Source: Flaviaestuariibacter flavus (GTDB lineage Bacteria; Bacteroidota; Bacteroidia; Chitinophagales; Chitinophagaceae). From it: 64,000 nt of DNA. A program made the position numbers and the translations under genes. Below the pieces are notes generated by a model. That model was not told the DNA's origin, did no database searches, and worked only from the letters and a program-made list of their open reading frames with translations. The first letter of the stretch is position 1; each line of letters opens with the position of its first letter. The stretch lies in NCBI RefSeq assembly GCF_004337505.1, contig NZ_SJZI01000046.1, positions 172,736 to 236,735 on the forward strand. The letters run 5' to 3'. Positions 9,052 through 19,192 of the stretch are shown here, in pieces.

Positions 9052-9183
9052 CCTGCCTGCTTCCGGTTTTATGCACGCCGGGAGGCGGGCCTGGGCTTCG
9101 TCGGCAATAAGATTTGGAAGGGGAAGAAGGTTTTTGAACCGCAAAGAGAAAAAGAAAAGAAGCGATACGCGAAGATGTTATGT

Positions 9184-9210
9184 AAAAGGTCCCGCAGGCG
9201 GGACCTTTTC
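9184..9210. terminator. Bidirectional terminator between ykuK-like gene and engB
   Basis: AAAAGGTCCCGC / GCGGGACCTTTT is a strong symmetric hairpin with an A tract on one side and a T tract on the other. It can end transcripts from both converging genes. Confidence 0.8.
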
Positions 9211-9285
9211 AATTGTATTCCTTAGCGCAACGCTTATTCAACTTCTTTTCTTCGCGGTGAAAAACTCTTCTTCTCCTTTTCTCCC

Positions 9286-9921
9286 TTATTTCACTTTTTT
9301 CTTTTCTTCTTTCTCGTACCGCTCATTCAGTTCATGGATGAACGAAAGTATCTGCCGCACACCGGTGCGTTTTTCTGCGGAGGTAACGAAATACGGCGGC
9401 GGCTCCTCCCATTTTTCCAGCAGGGTATCGATAAAGCGGCGCACGTTGGCGGCCACCTCGCGCTGCGTGGTTTTGTCCGACTTGGTAAAGGCCAGTGCAA
9501 AAGGCACCTGCCATTCACCCAGCTGGTTGATGAATTCGAGGTCGAGGTCCTGCGGCTCATGGCGCGAGTCGATCAGCACAAAGAGAAACACGAGGCTTTC
9601 GCGCTTACGGATATAGTTCTCGATCATCTTCGACCATTCCTTGCGGAGGGCTTGCGAGCGCTTGGCGAAGCCATAGCCGGGAAGATCCACGAGGTACCAG
9701 GGGCGACCGTCGCGGGGCGTGATGGTAAAGTGGTTGATCAGCTGGGTCTTGCCCGGTGTACGCGACACCTTGGCCAGCTCTTTTTTGCCCGTCAGCGCGT
9801 TGATCAGCGAGCTCTTGCCCACGTTCGATCGCCCGATGAAGGCATACTCCGGGCGGTCGCCTTTGGGACACAGGTCGATGGACGGCGAGCTAATGAGGTA
9901 TTCGGCTTTGACGATCTCCAT
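9286..9921 (-). CDS. engB: Ribosome biogenesis GTPase EngB (YihA/YsxC)
   Basis: The 211-residue small GTPase helps assemble the large ribosomal subunit. Motifs seen are G1 GRSNVGKSS (30-38), G2 TPGKTQ (55-60), G3 DLPGYG (79-84), G4 TKSD (146-149) and G5 SAEKRTG near the end, then a lysine-rich tail. The start at 9921 fits the family N-terminus. The open frame extends 50 codons further upstream, but that part covers the promoter. A TATCTTTG box lies four bases before the ATG, so the mRNA is probably leaderless. Confidence 0.95.
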   Translation of the reverse strand: MEIVKAEYLISSPSIDLCPKGDRPEYAFIGRSNVGKSSLINALTGKKELAKVSRTPGKTQLINHFTITPRDGRPWYLVDLPGYGFAKRSQALRKEWSKMIENYIRKRESLVFLFVLIDSRHEPQDLDLEFINQLGEWQVPFALAFTKSDKTTQREVAANVRRFIDTLLEKWEEPPPYFVTSAEKRTGVRQILSFIHELNERYEKEEKKKVK

Positions 9922-9925
9922 GCCG

Positions 9926-9933
9926 CAAAGATA
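9926..9933 (-). promoter_or_regulatory. engB -7 box, four bases from the ATG
   Basis: On the minus strand TATCTTTG matches TAnnTTTG exactly. A TTTC at 9954-9957, within the arm of the adjacent inverted repeat, sits 20 bases upstream as a -33 candidate. Confidence 0.6.
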
Positions 9934-9950
9934 GCCGCCCGCGGCGGGTA

Positions 9951-10119
9951 AGAGAAAGAACGCAGATTTGTTATGATTTCTAGGATGAGGGCAGCCTTCG
10001 ATTCCGTTCTTGCTGACAAGTGTCCGGGTGCGTTTGTTGAACCGTGACCCTTGTCCGCAAATCATAACCAATCATAATAAATCGGCGTATCCGGCTTGCG
10101 GGATCTGCGTTCTTTCTCT
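9951..10119. repeat. Long inverted repeat between divergent engB and ubiE promoters
   Basis: AGAGAAAGAACGCAGAT (9951-9967) is repeated inverted and perfect at 10103-10119. Further inside, TTATGATT-like words pair with AATCATAA-like words. The arms sit where the -33 elements of engB and ubiE would lie. A sister copy is at 30595-30713. Confidence 0.65.
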
Positions 10120-10127
10120 CCACGGCG

Positions 10128-10135
10128 TACCTTCG
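10128..10135 (+). promoter_or_regulatory. ubiE -7 box, seven bases from the ATG
   Basis: TACCTTCG differs from TAnnTTTG at one place. TCTG at 10104-10107 is a -33 candidate with 20-base spacing. Confidence 0.5.
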
Positions 10136-10142
10136 CGGCGCC

Positions 10143-10892
10143 ATGGCGCGCTACGCACACGATAATATCAAGCCTTTCGCGGAGGAAGGCAACAAAAAGG
10201 AGCAGGTGGCCGGTATGTTCGACGAGATCGCCGGTCGCTATGATTTCATGAACCGCGTGCTGAGCGCGCGCATCGACGTATTGTGGCGTAAAGCCGCCAT
10301 GCGGGCGCTGGCGCCCTACAAGCCGCAGCTGCTGCTCGACGTGGCTACCGGCACCGGCGACATGGCACTGATGGCGGCCCGCATCCTGCGCCCGGCGCGG
10401 ATCGTGGGCATCGATATCTCCGAAGGCATGCTCGCCGTCGGCCGCGAAAAAGTGTGCAAGGCAAATGTTGGAACGCAAATTGAGTTGGTGAGCGGCGACA
10501 GTGAGACAATAAACGCGGCCGACAATTCGTTTGATGCAGGCATGGTGGCCTTCGGGGTGCGCAACTTTGAGCACCTCGAGAAAGGCCTGGGAGAAATCCT
10601 GCGGGTGCTCAAGCCGGGTGCGCCGCTGGTGATACTGGAGTTCAGCCGCCCACGGCTGCCGGTGATCCGCCAGCTGTACGGGTGGTATATGGGATGGCTG
10701 GCTCCGCAGATGGCAAAGTGGTTTAACCAGAACAAAAAAGCCTATCAATACCTCAACGCCTCAGCGAACGCTTTTCCCGACCGGCAGGATTTTGTCGCTA
10801 TCTTGAAAAACGTGGGTTATATCGATACCTCGTTCAAACCCCTAAGCTTAGGAATATGTTGTTTATACGCCGGACGCAAAAGGCAGCCCTGA
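10143..10892 (+). CDS. ubiE: Demethylmenaquinone methyltransferase
   Basis: The 249-residue enzyme methylates demethylmenaquinone to menaquinone with S-adenosylmethionine, the last step for the respiratory quinone of Bacteroidota. It shows the family segment MFDEIAGRYDFMN (25-37), motif I DVATGTGD (66-73), GIDISEGML, and a C-terminal YQYLNASANAFPDR stretch typical of UbiE/MenG. Length is standard. The stop lies inside the start region of porT, a 37-base overlap. Confidence 0.93.
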   Translation: MARYAHDNIKPFAEEGNKKEQVAGMFDEIAGRYDFMNRVLSARIDVLWRKAAMRALAPYKPQLLLDVATGTGDMALMAARILRPARIVGIDISEGMLAVGREKVCKANVGTQIELVSGDSETINAADNSFDAGMVAFGVRNFEHLEKGLGEILRVLKPGAPLVILEFSRPRLPVIRQLYGWYMGWLAPQMAKWFNQNKKAYQYLNASANAFPDRQDFVAILKNVGYIDTSFKPLSLGICCLYAGRKRQP

Positions 10893-11587
10893 TTGGAATA
10901 CTACTACTGTGCGGATTTGCAATGGGTGCAAAGGCCCAGTTCATGAAGGAGATCAATATGGTGGAGCACGAAGCAAAGCCGTATTACTTCGGTATCACCC
11001 TGGCGGGCAATACGGCCCGCTTCCACATCGAGCAGCACGAGTCTTTCCTCGCGCAGGATTCCATCCTCGTGGCGGAGCCCACCAATTCGGGCGGCTTCGG
11101 TCTCGGACTCCTGGCCACCCTGCGTCTCAATCACCGCTTTGAGCTGCGCTTTAATCCCACACTCGTATTCATGGAGCGCAACCTGGTGTACCAGCAACGT
11201 TTCCGCGACTTCGACCAGGGCTTCGAGGTGACCAAAAAAGTGGAGTCGGTGATCACCTCCTTTCCGCTGCAGGTCAAGTTCCGCTCCGACCGGATCCAGA
11301 ATTTTCGCGTCTACATGCTCGCCGGCGGCAAGCTCGATTACGACCTCGCCTCCAACGCCAAGGCCCGCCAGGCCGACGACATGGTGCGCATCAACAAGGT
11401 CGACTACGGCATCGAAGCCGGCCTCGGTTTCAACTTCTACATGAAAAGCTTCATCTTTTCACCCGAGATCAAGATCTCCAACGGACTCCGCAACATGCAC
11501 GACCGCAACGAGAACCTCCGCTACTCCAGCGTACTCGACCGCATCCAGAGCCGGATGATCGTTTTCTCAATCCACCTCGAAGGCTAG
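10856..11587 (+). CDS. porT: PorT, type IX secretion outer-membrane protein
   Basis: The 243-residue protein has a signal peptide ending AKAQ and a predicted eight-strand beta barrel of the PorT/OMPb-brl_2 type. Amphipathic strands such as FELRFNPTLVF and a C-terminal aromatic-rich strand are visible. PorT is needed for the T9SS in Porphyromonas and Flavobacterium. It overlaps ubiE by 37 bases in another frame, an arrangement also known in other Bacteroidota. With sprA and the PorE-like gene it suggests a working T9SS. Confidence 0.85.
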   Translation: MLFIRRTQKAALIGILLLCGFAMGAKAQFMKEINMVEHEAKPYYFGITLAGNTARFHIEQHESFLAQDSILVAEPTNSGGFGLGLLATLRLNHRFELRFNPTLVFMERNLVYQQRFRDFDQGFEVTKKVESVITSFPLQVKFRSDRIQNFRVYMLAGGKLDYDLASNAKARQADDMVRINKVDYGIEAGLGFNFYMKSFIFSPEIKISNGLRNMHDRNENLRYSSVLDRIQSRMIVFSIHLEG

Positions 11588-11671
11588 GCTACGCGAAAAC
11601 CGTGGAAAGAATGATATGGAAAAAGCCGCGCACGCGCACCTTTTATATTTCGTTTTCGCAATTCCGCGTTC

Positions 11672-11923
11672 CTAATTCAGCATGCTCGAATGCTCCTTCA
11701 GGAGCTGCTTTTCTTTCTCGCTCAGCGAGCCATAGCCTTTTCGTGCGATCTTGTCGAGGAGGCGGTCAACGGTCTCCTGGCGGTCGCGGCGCTCGAGGTT
11801 GTATTTTTCATCGATGGTGAGTCCGCTCTGCGTGTCGCCGAGCACATGGGTGCGCTGCGCTTTGCGTGCAAAAAAGTAAAGCAGTAAGCCGATGGCCACG
11901 AGTCCCAATATTCCCGGAAACAT
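11672..11923 (-). CDS. Small single-span membrane protein
   Basis: The 83-residue protein has one N-terminal transmembrane segment (about 3-18) and a charged cytoplasmic helical tail with VDRLLDKIARKGYGSLSEKE. This tail resembles the short DUF6576 domain found on Bacteroidota rhomboid proteins and small membrane proteins. No enzymatic motif is present. It is a single gene between two unrelated genes. Confidence 0.65.
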   Translation of the reverse strand: MFPGILGLVAIGLLLYFFARKAQRTHVLGDTQSGLTIDEKYNLERRDRQETVDRLLDKIARKGYGSLSEKEKQLLKEHSSMLN

Positions 11924-11992
11924 AAAGTAGCTTGTTTGAATGCCTTTTGGCTGCGATAAAAATACCGCAAAAAGCGCTTCACAGCTGTTAAA

Positions 11993-12784
11993 TCAGGGCC
12001 GGGTCAGTATCCACAGGCGCCACTGGCCGATAAGCTGCGGCTCATCGAGGCCGGTAAGCCGGAGGGCCTCCGCCCGGGTGGTGCAGGCAAGCAGGCGGCG
12101 CAGCAGCGACCGCCCGTAGCGGGCATCCAGCCAGGCCACTACCGAGCCCGCGAGCGCATAACGCTCCCGCCCCTTCCAGAAACCGTCGAGGCTTTCCGGC
12201 GCGCGTCCCGACGCGACGAGGCGGCCCACCTGCCCGCGGCGGGTGCTGTCCCACTGCCCGGAGGCATAGGTGGCCATTCCTTCCACCAGCCAGTCGAGAC
12301 CGGTCACAGCGCTGAAGTCGCCCGAAGGATTGCGCTGGCCGTGGTAGACATGCACCAGCTCGTGGGTGATCACCTGCTGTGTTGCTGGCCGGTCTTCGGC
12401 CCGGTGCTCGCAGGCTTCGTCCTTCCACCGGCGCCTTGCCAGCAGGTCGAGGCGGTGGGCCACGCCGCTGGCCACCATCCAGCACTCGCTGCGGAATGAG
12501 GTGTCGCCCCACTCGCGGCGCCAGGTGCTGTCGAGCGAGGCCCGCGACGGATGCACATACACTCCGAACGGCTTCCGGAAAGCGCTGTCGAAGAAGCGGC
12601 TTACGGCTTTCCTACCGCTACCCACGGTTTTGCGGTAATAGCCGAGGTCGGGCCGGTCCGCAGCCGTATACAAAAGCACGTATCCTTTTTCAACCGAGCG
12701 GTTCCATCCCGGCGGCTGGCGGTGGCCGGTAAGCAGGAGGAGGAGGAGCAAGAGCAGGGGCGGTCGTTTCAGGCAATAGGGCAT
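11993..12784 (-). CDS. Secreted gluzincin-type metallopeptidase-like protein
   Basis: This 263-residue protein has an N-terminal stretch of ten leucines as a signal peptide. The zinc site is HELVHVYH (141-148) with the third ligand in WLVEGMATY (E168), as in gluzincins of the MA clan. The start at 12784 is chosen because the signal peptide begins there. The open frame upstream is not coding-like. It may be a peptidase or an inactive relative. The substrate is unknown. Confidence 0.75.
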   Translation of the reverse strand: MPYCLKRPPLLLLLLLLLTGHRQPPGWNRSVEKGYVLLYTAADRPDLGYYRKTVGSGRKAVSRFFDSAFRKPFGVYVHPSRASLDSTWRREWGDTSFRSECWMVASGVAHRLDLLARRRWKDEACEHRAEDRPATQQVITHELVHVYHGQRNPSGDFSAVTGLDWLVEGMATYASGQWDSTRRGQVGRLVASGRAPESLDGFWKGRERYALAGSVVAWLDARYGRSLLRRLLACTTRAEALRLTGLDEPQLIGQWRLWILTRP

Positions 12785-12888
12785 AGCAGGCGTATTTGGG
12801 TTGAAGTTGCCTGTCACTCCGAAGGTACCGATCGCCTCCTGTTCATCCGCCGCCTTGTGATGAATGGCCCGGATAATGACACAAAGGA

Positions 12889-12916
12889 AAAGCACAGCGG
12901 GAGGCTGTGCTTTTCC
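12889..12916. terminator. Terminator behind the glycine-zipper gene
   Basis: AAAAGCACAGC / GCTGTGCTTTT forms a hairpin with A and T tracts on either side, directly downstream of the minus-strand gene. Confidence 0.8.
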
Positions 12917-12923
12917 AGGGTTA

Positions 12924-13202
12924 TCAGTCAGCGTTTTTGACCTTGACAATTTTGCCTTTTTTCTTGTCCCGGTGCTTGCCATAGATGTAGCCTGCGCCGG
13001 CACCGACCACACCGCCGATCACGGCGCCCTTGCCTTTTTTATGGCTGACCACGGCACCCGTGGCGGCGCCTGCTGCAGCACCAATAGCCGTGTTTTTGCG
13101 CGCCCGGCTATGGGTTACCACTTTTGTCTGCGCGGAAGCGTCACCGGCTGCGAGGCATACCATCGTGAGTGCCAGGAAGCCACTATACAGGAGCTTTTTC
13201 AT
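12924..13202 (-). CDS. Glycine-zipper secreted protein
   Basis: The 92-residue protein has a signal peptide ending DASAQ, then a YMGG-type glycine zipper of small residues with Gly every four positions (GAAAGAATGAVV and GAVIGGVVGAGAG). The tail is strongly basic, rich in Lys and Arg. Such proteins insert into or across the outer membrane. The role is unknown. Confidence 0.8.
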   Translation of the reverse strand: MKKLLYSGFLALTMVCLAAGDASAQTKVVTHSRARKNTAIGAAAGAATGAVVSHKKGKGAVIGGVVGAGAGYIYGKHRDKKKGKIVKVKNAD

Positions 13203-13284
13203 AATGCTGCTTTTTATAAGCTAAACCGGTGCAAAAGCATGCCAAAACCTGGTGGAGACTCAGCACTGGCAATTGCAACACCTG

Positions 13285-13635
13285 TTAAATCAATTCGTCC
13301 GCCCACTCGTAGCGTGCATACCAGAAGAAATATTTCCCGAGACTGAGCAGGTCTTCATCGCTGAAAGGGCGCGACAAAAAACGGTCGCGGATCTCCTGAA
13401 GCACGCGGTCTTTTTCGGTGTAGCGCCCAGTGCTCATAAACGTTTCGCAAAGCAGGATCTTGTGGCCGCGTCTGCCCTGAATTGGATGCCGAAAAGCACT
13501 TCGCGGGGACGGCTTTCAATGAGCGCACGCTGCTGGCGCACATCGTAGCTGTTGGAAAAAGGCGATCCCCAAAGGCGCTTGGTTGAATGCTTGGTTTGTG
13601 GCAAATACCAGGAGCAGCAGCAGCGGTGTTCGCAT
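13285..13635 (-). pseudogene. Small secreted protein gene with two compensating frameshifts
   Basis: On the minus strand a signal peptide (MRTPLLLLLVFATNQAFNQ) starts at 13635. After about 22 residues the sensible reading moves to the +1 frame (SPFSNSYDVRQQRALIES and on to LFGIQFRADAAT). It then returns to the original frame (KILLCETFMSTGRYTEKD to YEWADELI and the stop at 13285). In the original frame there is one TGA, and 351 bases equal 117 codons, so the two shifts cancel. It is either a decayed gene or two base-calling errors. An ATCTTTA -7-like box lies four bases before the ATG. Confidence 0.55.
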
Positions 13636-13692
13636 ATTCTAAAGATGCGGAAAGTTTCCAAATCCCATAAAAGGATACACCTTGCTTGCTGC

Positions 13693-15276
<1,584 letters not shown>

Positions 15277-16461
15277 TTACCGGATGCTGCTTTCGTGCTG
15301 CACCGGTTTTATTCCGAGCGACTGCACCGGCAGCAGCAACTCGAAGGTGGCGCCTTCGCCCGGCTCGGAGCTGGCGCGCACCACGCCGCCGAGGCGGTTG
15401 GCCACTTTCTGTACGATGGCGAGGCCGATGCCGGAGCCCTCATACTCGGCGCGCCCGTGGAGGCGCTGGAATACCTGGAAGATGCGCGTGGCATATTTCT
15501 GCTCGAAGCCGATGCCGTTGTCGCGCACATCGATGGCGTACCAGTCGCCGGTAACCGACAATGGCAGTCCTTCCCGCGCCGGGTCGCCGGGCGGCAGGAT
15601 GCGTCCGCTCACCGATACTTCCGGGGCCACGCCCGGCCGGTGGTATTTGAGGGCATTGCCTACCAGGTTTTGAAACAGCTGTTGCAGCTGGCGGGCATCG
15701 GCTTCCAGCTGCGGCAGGGGTCCTACCTGCACCTGGGCGCCGGTCTCCTGGATCACGCCTTCGAGGTCGAGCAGCACCTCCTGCATCACCGCGTTGAGAT
15801 CAACCGTTTCCGGCACCACCTCGCGCGCGGCGCGGGAGTAAAGCAGCAGGTCGTCGATGAGGCGCTTCATGCGGCCCGCGGCCGACTGCAGGCGCTGCAG
15901 CAGTCCTTCGTGCGAAGGCGACAGCTTGCCTTCGAGCTCGAGGGCGAGGCGGTCGGAAAAGGTGGAGATCTTGCGCAACGGTTCCTGCAGGTCGTGCGAG
16001 GCAACGTAGGCAAACTCCTCGAGCTCGCTGTTGGTATGCTGCAGCTGCAGGGTCCGCTCGTGCAGTTCCTGGATGGCCCGCTTTTCGTCGGTCCGGTCCT
16101 GCATGGTGGTGAGCACGCCGCCGCCGAACTTGACCCGGTACACGCGCGCATAGCGGTCGATATTGGAATAATACAGGTCGGAGACTACCGTCTCGCCCGT
16201 TTCGTACGACCGGCGTATTTCGTCGAGCACCTGCCCGCGCATATTCTCGCTAAGCCAGGGGGTGGTTGATACACGGAGTTTGCCGAGCTCGGTTCCCGGT
16301 ACTTTCAGGAAGCTGAGCACGGCTTCGTTTCCAAACTCGTATACAAAATCGGTGACGGCGCCCGCGTCGTTAAACAGGGGGCGGAGCCAGATAAAGGCAA
16401 GCGGCTGCCAGTCGAAGAATTCGGAAAACTGGGCGGCGTCGAGGTTCGGCGTGTGCTGCAT
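15277..16461 (-). CDS. Cytoplasmic PAS-domain sensor histidine kinase
   Basis: The 394-residue kinase lacks membrane segments. An N-terminal PAS-like sensor (about 15-125) leads by a coiled coil to the HisKA helix with the phospho-accepting H156 in ASHDLQEPLRK. The ATPase domain follows, with N box QNLVGNALKYH (264-274), DNGIGF (314-319), F box FQVFQRL and GSGIGL (342-347). It resembles bacteriophytochrome-type kinases without the chromophore domain. No response regulator lies next to it, so its partner is elsewhere. Confidence 0.9.
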   Translation of the reverse strand: MQHTPNLDAAQFSEFFDWQPLAFIWLRPLFNDAGAVTDFVYEFGNEAVLSFLKVPGTELGKLRVSTTPWLSENMRGQVLDEIRRSYETGETVVSDLYYSNIDRYARVYRVKFGGGVLTTMQDRTDEKRAIQELHERTLQLQHTNSELEEFAYVASHDLQEPLRKISTFSDRLALELEGKLSPSHEGLLQRLQSAAGRMKRLIDDLLLYSRAAREVVPETVDLNAVMQEVLLDLEGVIQETGAQVQVGPLPQLEADARQLQQLFQNLVGNALKYHRPGVAPEVSVSGRILPPGDPAREGLPLSVTGDWYAIDVRDNGIGFEQKYATRIFQVFQRLHGRAEYEGSGIGLAIVQKVANRLGGVVRASSEPGEGATFELLLPVQSLGIKPVQHESSIR

Positions 16462-16544
16462 CGTAAGGTTAAGATGGGCAAATTAGGGGAATTCGGTTCA
16501 TGGTAAACGGATGAGTACGCCCGCAGGAACAGCGGGCGAAGAAA

Positions 16545-16568
16545 AAGCCCCGGCTTGCGCCGGGGTTC
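16545..16568. terminator. Terminator near the DUF4242 gene
   Basis: AGCCCCGGC / GCCGGGGTT is a strong stem, and reading the minus strand a T run follows. It ends the DUF4242 transcript. Confidence 0.75.
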
Positions 16569-16571
16569 CGT

Positions 16572-16862
16572 TCAGTGCGCCGGCTCCGGCACTTCGGCCG
16601 TGGTGGGGTCGATGACCGCTACCACGCGGTTGACTTCATTGGCCGGGAAGCCACCCTTGCTCGCATGGCGCCGCACCGTCTCTTCGTCGGGTGCCACGTA
16701 CACGCAATAGATCTTGTCGGCCGTTACATAACTCTGCACCCACTGGATGTCGGGTCCCATCTCATGAAGCACGCCATTGGAGGTTTGCGAAATGGCCTGG
16801 AGTTGCTCGCTGCTCATTTTACCGGCGCCGGGCAGGTCGCGTTCAATCACGTATTTGGGCAT
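16572..16862 (-). CDS. DUF4242 protein (SCO4226-like)
   Basis: The 96-residue protein has the DUF4242 ferredoxin-like pattern: MPKYVIERDLPG at the start, WVQSYVTADKIYCVY in the middle and a conserved second half with ETVRRHASKGGFP. A Streptomyces relative, SCO4226, binds nickel, but most members are uncharacterised. The start at 16862 fits the family. The longer frame upstream runs into the DoxX promoter. Confidence 0.85.
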   Translation of the reverse strand: MPKYVIERDLPGAGKMSSEQLQAISQTSNGVLHEMGPDIQWVQSYVTADKIYCVYVAPDEETVRRHASKGGFPANEVNRVVAVIDPTTAEVPEPAH

Positions 16863-16987
16863 ATGCTTGGGGTTTGATGACGGTATTGGTGCGGGAGACA
16901 CTCCTAATTTACAAAAAAGGCATGCAGGCGCGGAAACTCTTTTTACCCGCTGATGACGGGCTTTCCTGCCGACCTTTAACGGCACAG

Positions 16988-17356
16988 ATGAACCGCTACG
17001 CACTGCTCCGTACGCTGATGGCCCTTGCCTACATCGCTGCCGGCATCAATCACTTTGTTCACCCGGGTACCTACCGTGCCATCATGCCGCCCTGGCTGCC
17101 CGCGCATGCGGCGCTGGTTGCTGTGAGTGGTGTGGCGGAGATCCTGCTCGGCGCCGGGTTGTTGCTCCCGCGAACACGCCGCGCCGCCGCATGGGGCATC
17201 GTAGTTCTACTGGTAGCGGTTTTCCCGGCTAATATTCAAATGGCGCTGAACTGGTGGCGGAGCGGGCACCCCCACCTCTGGATCGCCTTGCTGCGGCTTC
17301 CGCTGCAGGGGCTGCTGATCTGGTGGGCACTGCTGTATACGCGCAGGAACAACTAG
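16988..17356 (+). CDS. DoxX-like four-helix membrane protein
   Basis: The 122-residue protein has four transmembrane helices and the DoxX-family opening ALAYIAAGINHFVHPGTY, with the second helix VSGVAEILLGAGLLL. The function of these small membrane proteins is mostly unknown, although some are linked to quinone or thiol metabolism. The start at 16988 puts the first helix close to the N-terminus. An ATG at 16922 would add a charged 22-residue extension. Confidence 0.8.
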   Translation: MNRYALLRTLMALAYIAAGINHFVHPGTYRAIMPPWLPAHAALVAVSGVAEILLGAGLLLPRTRRAAAWGIVVLLVAVFPANIQMALNWWRSGHPHLWIALLRLPLQGLLIWWALLYTRRNN

Positions 17357-17575
17357 CCACATCGGCTACTAATAAAAGCCCCGCGCGGGCAGTGCTTCAA
17401 ATTCATTTATCCAATCACCGAATCATCGCGCGTTCCGGCACGGAGTCTTTTCGAAGGTGGCTGAGGCCGTAGAAATACCGGATCGGCGTCGCCCGCGCTC
17501 CGCCAGCAGCACCGCGCCGCAGCCCGCGGCATAGGCGAGGATGTCGGTGGGGGCACCGTTTGAGATCCACAAGTC

Positions 17576-18046
17576 TTATTGCTTCAGGTAAACGCGGCGG
17601 TAGTACCGGCCGCCGTTGCTGCTGGTTTTCATCCAGTCGAAGACGGCCTCTGTGGGTGTGAGCACCCGGATATAGCCGGTGTCGAAATAACGCAGGTTAC
17701 TGATCCAAAGACGGTTGCCGGGCAAGAGCTGGTAAGTGCCGCTTTCGGTCATCCCGTTTTCACGCACCGCAAACTGCCCGGTGCTGTCAAAGCGCCAGTA
17801 ATCGGATGCGGTGCCCCAGTAGGTGCCGGGGTTAGGGTAGCCGTATTCGAACACGAAGTTGTTGACGTTGGAAATGGAGTCCTTATACACTTTCCAGCTG
17901 CGGCGTATGATGCCGGTGGTATCGCCCGGTTGCGGGGGCGGAGGCGGGATGGGCATGGGAACCGGTGCCGGTTCGGGGGGCGCCGGCTCCTGGTTTTTGG
18001 AGCAGGCGACAGCCAGGGGCAGCAACAGGAAGAGCGTGTATTTCAT
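17576..18046 (-). CDS. Lipoprotein with proline-rich linker, unknown function
   Basis: The 156-residue protein has a lipobox LAVAC with the lipidated cysteine at 15. A proline-rich linker (about 22-48) is followed by a beta-rich domain with WKVYKDSISNV, DYWRFDSTGQFAV and a lipocalin-like order of short strands. This resembles lipocalin-like lipoproteins of Bacteroidota that are read as a beta barrel. The start at 18046 is set by the signal peptide. No operon partner is close. Confidence 0.75.
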   Translation of the reverse strand: MKYTLFLLLPLAVACSKNQEPAPPEPAPVPMPIPPPPPQPGDTTGIIRRSWKVYKDSISNVNNFVFEYGYPNPGTYWGTASDYWRFDSTGQFAVRENGMTESGTYQLLPGNRLWISNLRYFDTGYIRVLTPTEAVFDWMKTSSNGGRYYRRVYLKQ

Positions 18047-18111
18047 AACGTGCGGTTGGTGGCGCAAAAGTAACATGGCCGCGCCTGCCGGGCAAGCGCG
18101 GCCATGGGGCG

Positions 18112-18531
18112 TTAGTTCGCTGACTTCGGGTCCCAGCCGATGTTCCAGCGTACACCGAAACGGTCGGTGACCACGCCGAAGAGCGCGCCCCAGAACTGGA
18201 TCTTGAGGGAGTCGAACACGTTGCCGCCTTCGGATATCTTTTCAAAAAAGCGGCGGCATTCCTCTTCGGTGGCGCAGGCCACCATCACGGAGAAGTTGTT
18301 GCCGGTGGCATAGGGCCCCGGGAACATATCCGAAGCCATCAGCACGAAGGCGCCGTTATTGAGCTGGCCGTGCATGATGCGGCCGTGGGCTTCGGCGGGA
18401 AAGCGTTCGGCCATGGGCGAGGCCCCCACTTCGAGCAGCTGCAGCTCGCCGCCGAAGCAGTTCTTATAAAATTCGAGGGCTTCGCGGGCCTGGCCGTTGA
18501 AGTTGAGGTAGGGAATCGCGTGTGTTTGCAT
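18112..18531 (-). CDS. VOC family (PhnB-like glyoxalase fold) protein
   Basis: The 139-residue protein opens with IPYLNFNGQAREALEFYKNCF, the PhnB-like vicinal-oxygen-chelate fold. It continues with MHGQLNNGAFVLMASD and ends FGVRWNIGW. The metal site is partly degenerate as in most PhnB-like proteins, so the enzymatic role is unclear. The start at 18531 fits the family; upstream codons were dropped. Confidence 0.85.
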   Translation of the reverse strand: MQTHAIPYLNFNGQAREALEFYKNCFGGELQLLEVGASPMAERFPAEAHGRIMHGQLNNGAFVLMASDMFPGPYATGNNFSVMVACATEEECRRFFEKISEGGNVFDSLKIQFWGALFGVVTDRFGVRWNIGWDPKSAN

Positions 18532-18695
18532 GATGGATTTGCTTTGGGCAAACGTATTGGAAAAGGTGGAGACGCAGGCGTGCGGTTTGCGACAAAATGG
18601 AAGGGGGCTTGGACGCACCCGGGAAAAATCCCCTGAAATCCTGTTGAAAAACCCATGGCCGACAGGCTGGAGGTGACGAGCTTGCTGAAAAAACT

Positions 18696-19157
18696 ATGGC
18701 GAACACTTATTCTCAGAGCCACGTCCATGTGGTGATGGCGGTGCGAAACCGTGCGGCGCTCATCGGGCCATCGTTCCAGGAGCGGATGCACCAGTATATG
18801 ACCGGTGCCGCGCAGAACCAGGGTCACCGGCTGCTGGCGATCAATTCAATGCCCGACCATCTTCACGCCGTATTGGGCATGGGACTGCACCAGGCACCAT
18901 CGGATTTTATGCGTATCTGGAAAGGCGACACTTCCGAATGGATCAACAAGAGCGGCTTATGCCCGGAACGTTTCAATTGGCAGGGGGGCTTCGGCTGGTT
19001 TCACCTGGACCGCTCCCGTCTTTACCCGGTAATCGATTACGTGATGCATCAACAGGAGCATCACCGCAATGTTCCCTTCCGGCAAGAATATATGGGGCTG
19101 CTAAACGAGGAGAACGTTCCGTTCGATCCCCGTTATATTTTCCGCGACCCCGAATGA
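18696..19157 (+). CDS. REP-associated tyrosine transposase-like protein (IS200/IS605 TnpA family, RAYT)
   Basis: The 153-residue protein has the single-strand transposase fold. The HUH motif is HLH (H55, H57) in MPDHLHAVL. The likely nucleophile is Y115 in VIDYVMHQQEHH, followed by the RQEYMGLL and DPRYIF tail common in Bacteroidota members. There is no IS200-type TnpB partner. Directly downstream lie seven palindromes of one kind, as expected for a domesticated RAYT that acts on REP-like hairpins. It starts at ATG 18696, and both key motifs are intact. Confidence 0.85.
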   Translation: MANTYSQSHVHVVMAVRNRAALIGPSFQERMHQYMTGAAQNQGHRLLAINSMPDHLHAVLGMGLHQAPSDFMRIWKGDTSEWINKSGLCPERFNWQGGFGWFHLDRSRLYPVIDYVMHQQEHHRNVPFRQEYMGLLNEENVPFDPRYIFRDPE

Positions 19158-19192
19158 TTGGCAACGGTCGTTCCGTCGCACGTTCGAACGTT

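Noticed and set aside
17357..17575. Possible gene remnant on the minus strand (GAPTDILAYAAGCGAVLLAERG-like reading, quoted in part)
   Set aside because: The stretch looks protein-like for about 25 residues, but has no start, no family I recognise and quickly becomes disordered. It may be a relic.
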